The translations under genes were made by a program, and so were the position numbers. 6,868 nucleotides of DNA from Dehalococcoidia bacterium (GTDB lineage: Bacteria > Chloroflexota > Dehalococcoidia > JACVQG01 > JAHKAY01), in contig JASLXN010000080.1 in assembly GCA_030740315.1 (NCBI GenBank), positions 1-6,868 on the forward strand, in the 5' to 3' direction. This document shows, in pieces, positions 6,052 to 6,868 of the stretch (positions are counted from its first letter, which is position 1; every line of letters starts with the position of its first letter). The notes beneath the pieces are model-generated. The model did no database searches, was not told where the DNA came from, and saw nothing but the letters and a program-made list of their open reading frames with translations.

Positions 6052-6868
6052 ATGCTCAGCAGCAAACGGCGCCTGGGACGGGGAATAGCGGTAGTGGGGG
6101 CGGGGATGTCTCGCTTCGGCGCTTTCAAGGACAAGGCCAGCCGAGACCTATTTGTTGACGCTTTTGTTGACATGCAGAGTTCGGTGGACAAGGGGCTGGA
6201 TGTCAGCGATATCCAGAGTATTTTCGTGGGGAACTTCTCCAGCGACCTCTTTGAAGGCCAGGGCCACCTAGCCCCCATGATGGCGGAGTGGGTGGGGCTA
6301 AACCCCTGCCCTGCCACCCGGGTGGAGGACGCCTGCGCCAGCGGCGGTGTGGCCCTGCGCCAGGGGTTGCTGGCCATCGCCTCCGGCCTCTACGATGTGG
6401 TGCTGGTGGGCGGTGTGGAGAAGATGACTAACCTTCCCACGGAGCGGGTTACGGATGCCCTGGCCGCCGCCAGCGATGTCCTCTACGAGGCCTCAGCCGG
6501 GTTCACCTTCCCCGGCCTATATGCAGCCATGGCCACCGCCTATATGGAAAAATACGGCCTGGGCACCGAACCGTTTATGCATGTGGCCATAAAGAACCAT
6601 AAGAACGGCGGCCTCAACCCCAAGGCCCAGTTCAACACAACTCTTAAAGACCTCCTGGAGGCCCGCAAGGTCCGCGCCAAAGACCGGGGGCAGCCGGTAC
6701 CGGAGTGGGAGACGGAGATGGACTTCCTGAATGACCCTGCGGCCAACCCCCTGGTGGCTTGGCCCATGCGCCTGTTTGACTGCTCCCCCATAACCGACGG
6801 TGCCGCCTGCCTGTTGCTGGTGGCCGATGAGATAGCCGGTAATTTCACAGACCGCCCTCTGCGCCTTA
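6052..6868 (+). CDS. Thiolase (SCP-x/acetyl-CoA acetyltransferase type), C-terminus cut by window edge
   Basis: Thiolase-fold enzyme that cleaves 3-ketoacyl-CoA or joins two acyl-CoAs; cytoplasmic. I translated 272 residues from ATG 6052 without interruption to the window end; relatives are about 385-395 residues. Seen: the N-terminal strand GIAVVGAGMSRFG (8-20), the nucleophile loop VEDACASGGVAL with Cys95 as acyl acceptor, DVVLVGGVEKMT (115-126), and the second core-domain motif FDCSPITDGAACLLL (242-256). The loop domain around FPGLYAAMATAYMEKYG and the CSPITDGAA form match the SCP-x-like, degradative thiolases often found beside DUF35 or acyl-CoA dehydrogenase genes, rather than classical FadA. 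The catalytic His and second Cys lie beyond the edge. Strong GGAGG upstream. It diverges from the repeat-protein fragment on its left. Confidence 0.93.
   Translation, partial: MLSSKRRLGRGIAVVGAGMSRFGAFKDKASRDLFVDAFVDMQSSVDKGLDVSDIQSIFVGNFSSDLFEGQGHLAPMMAEWVGLNPCPATRVEDACASGGVALRQGLLAIASGLYDVVLVGGVEKMTNLPTERVTDALAAASDVLYEASAGFTFPGLYAAMATAYMEKYGLGTEPFMHVAIKNHKNGGLNPKAQFNTTLKDLLEARKVRAKDRGQPVPEWETEMDFLNDPAANPLVAWPMRLFDCSPITDGAACLLLVADEIAGNFTDRPLRL

Noticed and set aside
5850..6377. Minus-strand 175-codon open frame
   Set aside because: Antisense to the thiolase N-terminal half, which has family motifs and a strong ribosome site.

Overview
The window looks like bacterial chromosome, in which a small nitrite-reduction operon under apparent PII control lies between two fatty-acid/acyl-CoA genes, with mobile-element debris and a repeat-protein fragment at the joins. 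A NifI-like PII pair, a ferredoxin-type nitrite reductase, beta-oxidation genes and tandem SVWGSSPSDVFAVG-type repeats together would fit an anaerobic or subsurface lineage such as Chloroflexota/Dehalococcoidia. That is a guess from gene content. No rRNA or other taxonomic marker is present.

Layout. Bases 1-958 (minus) hold an acyl-CoA dehydrogenase whose C-terminus runs off the left edge. Bases 959-1373 have no convincing gene. Bases 1374-2391 are a broken IS256-family element on the minus strand. Its transposase has a frameshift near 1661, is cut off at about 1581, and is joined in frame to 68 codons of an unrelated, unidentified protein. The transposase start lies in a long nested hairpin. 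Bases 2392-2759 are an AT-rich leader with several small inverted and direct repeats. Bases 2760-5089 (plus) are the core: a 121-residue NifI2-like PII protein, a 527-residue ferredoxin-nitrite reductase (nirA) and a 106-residue NifI1-like PII protein that overlaps nirA by ATGA. Bases 5260-5919 (minus) encode five 39-residue repeats plus part of a sixth, with no normal N-terminus. From 6052 to the right edge (plus) is an SCP-x-type thiolase, C-terminally incomplete.

How the genes may work together. PII proteins read ATP/ADP and 2-oxoglutarate. In diazotrophic archaea and some anaerobic bacteria, NifI1 and NifI2 act as a pair that binds nitrogenase and switches it off when fixed nitrogen is plentiful. 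Here the same kind of pair flanks nirA, in reverse order and in one transcription unit. The simplest inference is that the pair controls nitrite reduction to ammonium, possibly by direct binding to NirA. The upstream PII is unusual because it lacks the C-terminal arginines that normally help bind ATP. The acyl-CoA dehydrogenase and thiolase belong to acyl-CoA oxidation and are probably unrelated in function. Both have strong Shine-Dalgarno sites and look more GC-rich than the nir operon, so the operon may have been inserted between them.
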